In this document: positions 5,981-7,560 of the stretch, in pieces
How positions within the stretch are numbered: position 1 is the first letter of the stretch
Layout: each line of letters starts with the position of its first letter
DNA from: Candidatus Heimdallarchaeota archaeon
GTDB taxonomy: Archaea > Asgardarchaeota > Heimdallarchaeia > Heimdallarchaeales > Kariarchaeaceae
Reading direction: 5' to 3'
Length of the DNA stretch: 7,560 nucleotides
Assembly: GCA_027016475.1 (NCBI GenBank)
Contig: JALUTL010000416.1
Location: 1 to 7,560, forward strand
Notes under the pieces: model-generated
Databases searched by the model: none
What the model saw: only the letters and a program-made list of their open reading frames with translations
Told to the model about the DNA's origin: nothing
Position numbers and translations under genes: made by a program

Positions 5981-6142
5981 ATGGATCCGGGCGGCTTGTT
6001 GGCAGACATGTTCGGAATTGTACCCATTGTTGTTGTCGGACACATATTAGGATTGGCAGTCCTTCTGCTTAGATGGTTTTTTCTGGACTGTCTGATATTG
6101 AGACAAGGATTAGTCGGAATCAACACATTATGCTGTTTCTGA
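5981..6142 (+). CDS. Possible small single-helix membrane protein (hypothetical)
   Basis: From the ATG at 5981 this encodes 53 residues beginning MDPGGLLADMFG. One long hydrophobic stretch (about 11-30, IVPIVVVGHILGLAVLLL) is followed by an R-W-F-F-L-D boundary and a short tail rich in Leu and Cys. The helix is convincing as a membrane segment. However, there is no ribosome binding site and no well-placed TATA box, and the ORF sits alone in the 400-base gap between divergent genes. An in-frame ATG at 5927 would add 18 residues but overlaps the exonuclease promoter. It could be a real small membrane protein, a decayed gene, or chance. Confidence 0.3.
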   Translation: MDPGGLLADMFGIVPIVVVGHILGLAVLLLRWFFLDCLILRQGLVGINTLCCF

Positions 6143-6178
6143 TCCTCTAAAGAATGTCATGTAATAGGCACAGCATTT

Positions 6179-6223
6179 GATTTCCATTGAATTTCCTGCC
6201 ATGGTCAAACAGATATGGAAATC
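6179..6223 (+). repeat. 9-base inverted repeat abutting the TATA box of the short PadR gene
   Basis: GATTTCCAT (6179-6187) is repeated inverted as ATGGAAATC (6215-6223), with a 27-base spacer. The right arm runs into the TATA box. ATTTCC also recurs directly at 6191-6196, 11 bases (one helical turn) after the copy at 6180-6185. The placement just upstream of the core promoter suggests binding sites for a dimeric regulator acting as an activator or looping repressor. Confidence 0.5.
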
Positions 6224-6232
6224 TTTTTATAA
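6223..6232 (+). promoter_or_regulatory. TATA box of the short PadR operon
   Basis: CTTTTTATAA is a strong archaeal TATA box. Transcription should start near 6254, leaving a leader of about 60 bases before the ATG at 6314. This is the only promoter in the window that clearly predicts a long leader. Confidence 0.6.
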
Positions 6233-6245
6233 CAGGCAAAGCAAA

Positions 6246-6263
6246 ATTGCATTGTCATGCAAT
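6246..6263 (+). promoter_or_regulatory. Palindromic operator candidate over the transcription start
   Basis: ATTGCAT-TGTC-ATGCAAT is a perfect inverted repeat with seven-base arms and a four-base spacer. It covers the transcription start predicted from the TATA box at 6223-6232. A dimeric winged-helix protein bound here would block initiation. PadR proteins commonly bind such repeats at their own promoters, so autorepression by the gene at 6314 is the likeliest reading. Confidence 0.55.
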
Positions 6264-6267
6264 ATAT

Positions 6268-6289
6268 TGCCACACAATCCATTGTGGCA
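6268..6289 (+). promoter_or_regulatory. Second inverted repeat in the leader of the short PadR gene
   Basis: TGCCACA (6268-6274) pairs with TGTGGCA (6283-6289) across eight bases. An alternative inner pairing is CACAAT (6273-6278) with ATTGTG (6281-6286) across two bases. As DNA it is a second operator candidate about two turns downstream of the first. As RNA it lies in the predicted leader and could fold into a hairpin 25 bases before the start codon. Confidence 0.5.
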
Positions 6290-6313
6290 CAAGCCATTCA
6301 AAAGGGTTGAACA

Positions 6314-6670
6314 ATGATTGAAGAAAAACTTATCAGTAATTGGGAGACTGAAATCCGAAGAGGGGTAATCCAGTTGCTTGTCTGCGCGGTTCTTTCCGAA
6401 AGTGATCTGCATGGCAAGGCAATTTGCGACAGAATTGCAGAAAGAACTGATGACATAATCGAAGTTCCTCTCGGCACGGTTTATCCTTTACTCCGAAGAT
6501 ACATCGCAGATGGACTCATTGAGACGTATAAACCTCAGGATGATCAGCGGAAAACCATTTATAAGCTCAACCAAGCAGGCAAGGAATTCTACAGAAATAT
6601 TTTGGAGCTTTGGACGAGGTATTCCGTTGTCGTCTCCAATATTCTACATTACCGGGGTGATCAAAAATAA
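6314..6670 (+). CDS. PadR-family transcriptional regulator (short form)
   Basis: This 118-residue protein is a compact PadR winged helix with almost nothing after the wing. RGVIQLLVCAVLSESDLHGKAICDRIAERT (16-45) forms the first helices, VPLGTVYPLLRRYIADGLIE (51-70) is the PadR signature with the recognition helix, and TIYKLNQAGKEFY (81-93) is the wing. A short amphipathic helix (94-112) may make the dimer contact. It leads a + strand operon whose next gene overlaps it by 14 bases. The promoter carries several inverted repeats, which points to autoregulation and control of the downstream membrane genes. A weak AAGGG lies about 10 bases before the ATG. It differs in sequence and architecture from the PadR protein encoded at 3637-4173 and is not a recent duplicate. 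Confidence 0.88.
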   Translation: MIEEKLISNWETEIRRGVIQLLVCAVLSESDLHGKAICDRIAERTDDIIEVPLGTVYPLLRRYIADGLIETYKPQDDQRKTIYKLNQAGKEFYRNILELWTRYSVVVSNILHYRGDQK

Positions 6671-6923
6671 ACAGTACAGAAACCACTGGGTTAAAGCAAC
6701 ACGAAATGAAGATGATTCATGGTTTTATTCAAGAACTCAAGGACATTTTGAAACAAGGAGAGCCTTCGATGAACAGGAAATTGAGGACATGCTCATAAGA
6801 TACAGGGAGGAAATATTCTCCAATATTGAAAAGGAACTGCACTGGGTGGGATCCTACAATATCAGAAAAATAATCCAAAATACCAGAGGAAAGGCCTATA
6901 AAGAGATTTTGGCGGATCAATGA
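6657..6923 (+). CDS. 88-residue charged helical protein coupled to PadR (unknown)
   Basis: From the GTG at 6657 the protein has 88 residues. It is rich in Glu, Arg, Lys and aromatic residues, with no signal peptide or membrane helix. The N-terminal third (NHWVKATRNEDDSWFYSRTQ) is mixed. The rest (about 38-85) is probably helical, with EQEIEDMLIRYREEIFSNIEKEL as its core. I do not recognise the family. Small helical proteins (HAAS/DUF1700 type) often follow PadR genes in other organisms, and the size and position recall them, but no diagnostic motif is visible. The start overlaps the PadR stop (6668-6670) by 14 bases, implying translational coupling. The next in-frame start is an ATG at 6789, which would leave only 44 residues. 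A farther-upstream ATG at 6510 is rejected because it overlaps the PadR coding region. Confidence 0.6.
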   Translation: MIKNKQYRNHWVKATRNEDDSWFYSRTQGHFETRRAFDEQEIEDMLIRYREEIFSNIEKELHWVGSYNIRKIIQNTRGKAYKEILADQ

Positions 6924-6997
6924 ACCAGCCAATATTGACCTTCTCCTTTTCGCCAAAAAAAGAGGCACAACACAAAATGATCAGCACCAAGAAATGA
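6920..6997 (+). CDS. 25-codon linking ORF with ATGA overlaps at both ends
   Basis: The ATG at 6920 overlaps the TGA of the preceding gene (ATGA, 6920-6923). The TGA at 6995-6997 overlaps the ATG of the following membrane gene (ATGA, 6994-6997). The encoded peptide begins MNQPILTFSFSPKK and ends in basic residues (MISTKK). A GGCGG sequence lies six bases before the ATG as a weak ribosome binding site. It bridges a gap that would otherwise be 70 bases, so its likely role is to carry ribosomes from one gene to the next. It may also be a functional small peptide. Chance occurrence of both overlaps is possible, and the peptide has no recognisable domain. Confidence 0.45.
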   Translation: MNQPILTFSFSPKKEAQHKMISTKK

Positions 6998-7314
6998 AGC
7001 AGAAGAGACACTACGTCATTGTTGGAACATGGGCAGTTCTATTGTTCATACTAGCTTTGAATGGTTCATTTGACAATTTAACCATTTTTGGTTCTGCATT
7101 ACTGTTTGCACCTATTGCTTATTTGTTCTTTAGGGAATTTACATCTACTGACCCCTTAATGGGAATTTCTGTTTTCGTCGCCTTTCATACAATGGCGAGT
7201 ATAATGCTGATCTTCTTTGATCTAATTCCATTGATTGTAACTGTATCTACAATTGGTCTCTTGGTTTCTTGGGCAATTAAATTGCTTGATGGGAAAACAT
7301 CATTGAATCTGTAA
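6994..7314 (+). CDS. Four-helix small membrane protein (unknown)
   Basis: The 106-residue protein starts with a short basic segment (MKQKRH) and has four predicted membrane helices at about 7-23, 29-47, 54-75 and 77-96. Together these make two hairpins, with a short polar tail ending KTSLNL. The basic start suggests that both ends are cytoplasmic. No catalytic or transporter motif is visible and I do not recognise the family. The start codon shares bases with the stop of the 25-codon ORF (ATGA), and no strong ribosome binding site precedes it, so translation probably depends on coupling. By position it belongs to the operon led by the short PadR gene, and it may be a target or sensor in that module. 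Confidence 0.7.
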   Translation: MKQKRHYVIVGTWAVLLFILALNGSFDNLTIFGSALLFAPIAYLFFREFTSTDPLMGISVFVAFHTMASIMLIFFDLIPLIVTVSTIGLLVSWAIKLLDGKTSLNL

Positions 7315-7348
7315 TCAATTACTAGACAAATTAGCAGTGTTTATTCCC

Positions 7349-7560
7349 ATGTTTCTATTGTTTATCCTCATTATGATTCACCTTGTCCTAAAAATTGCAA
7401 TAATTGCGATTGTTTTTGTTGGTACTGCTGTCTTAATCAGCTCTTTAACGTTTGTATCATTTTGGGATAAGCATTTTGCATTTGAACCACCTTTCACTAA
7501 GAAAATAGCCTTTCAATTGTCATTGACCCTGTTTCTTTCGATTTTTTCTATTGATACCTT
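7349..7560 (+). CDS. N-terminal part of another membrane protein (truncated by window edge)
   Basis: The frame opened by the ATG at 7349 stays open to the end of the window, giving about 70 residues. They contain a long hydrophobic segment (about 1-33, MFLLFILIMIHLVLKIAIIAIV onward), a polar loop with FWDKHFAFEPPFTKK, and the start of a second helix (LSLTLFLSIFS). An in-frame GTG at 7337 would add four residues. It follows the four-helix gene by 34 bases on the same strand, so it probably continues the operon. No family is recognisable from the visible part. Confidence 0.55.
   Translation, partial: MFLLFILIMIHLVLKIAIIAIVFVGTAVLISSLTFVSFWDKHFAFEPPFTKKIAFQLSLTLFLSIFSIDT

Noticed and set aside
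6246..6289. CRISPR or tRNA-like structure
   Set aside because: There are only two unrelated palindromes with no repeated unit or spacers, and no cloverleaf can be formed.
6510..6656. ATG at 6510 as start of the 88-residue protein
   Set aside because: It would overlap the conserved PadR winged helix by 160 bases, and the added residues look like an out-of-frame shadow.

Overview
The window is archaeal chromosomal DNA, AT-rich by eye. Four things point to Archaea: an archaeosortase-family transpeptidase, a NOL1/NOP2/sun RNA methyltransferase followed by a separate PUA-fold gene, TATA boxes about 25 bases ahead of many starts, and PadR-type regulators. I cannot fix the phylum. An Asgard (for example Thorarchaeota-like) or Thermoplasmata-like lineage is possible, but that is a guess.

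Region 1-2139 (+ strand): the tail of a possible upstream gene, a secreted membrane-anchored FKBP-like protein with a cytosolic Cys/His cluster, an NSUN-type m5C RNA methyltransferase, and a small PUA-like protein. The last two form a tight RNA-modification pair joined by a strong Shine-Dalgarno sequence. Region 2142-5912 (- strand): in transcription order, an exonuclease III/AP endonuclease, a metallo-beta-lactamase-fold hydrolase, a PadR regulator, an archaeosortase and a six-helix membrane protein. Most of these have their own TATA-like element, so they look like adjacent, often leaderless, units rather than one operon. The PUA gene and the six-helix gene converge with only 2 bases between their stops.

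Region 5913-6313 holds the exonuclease promoter, a doubtful small membrane ORF, and an unusually structured promoter with three inverted repeats around a strong TATA box. It drives the last block (6314-7560, + strand): a compact PadR regulator, an 88-residue charged protein overlapping it, a 25-codon ORF tied to its neighbours by ATGA overlaps at both ends, a four-helix membrane protein, and the start of another membrane protein running off the window. This PadR/charged-protein/membrane-protein cassette is the best candidate for an undescribed system. It looks like a self-regulated, translationally coupled membrane-associated operon, but its function cannot be read from the sequence.
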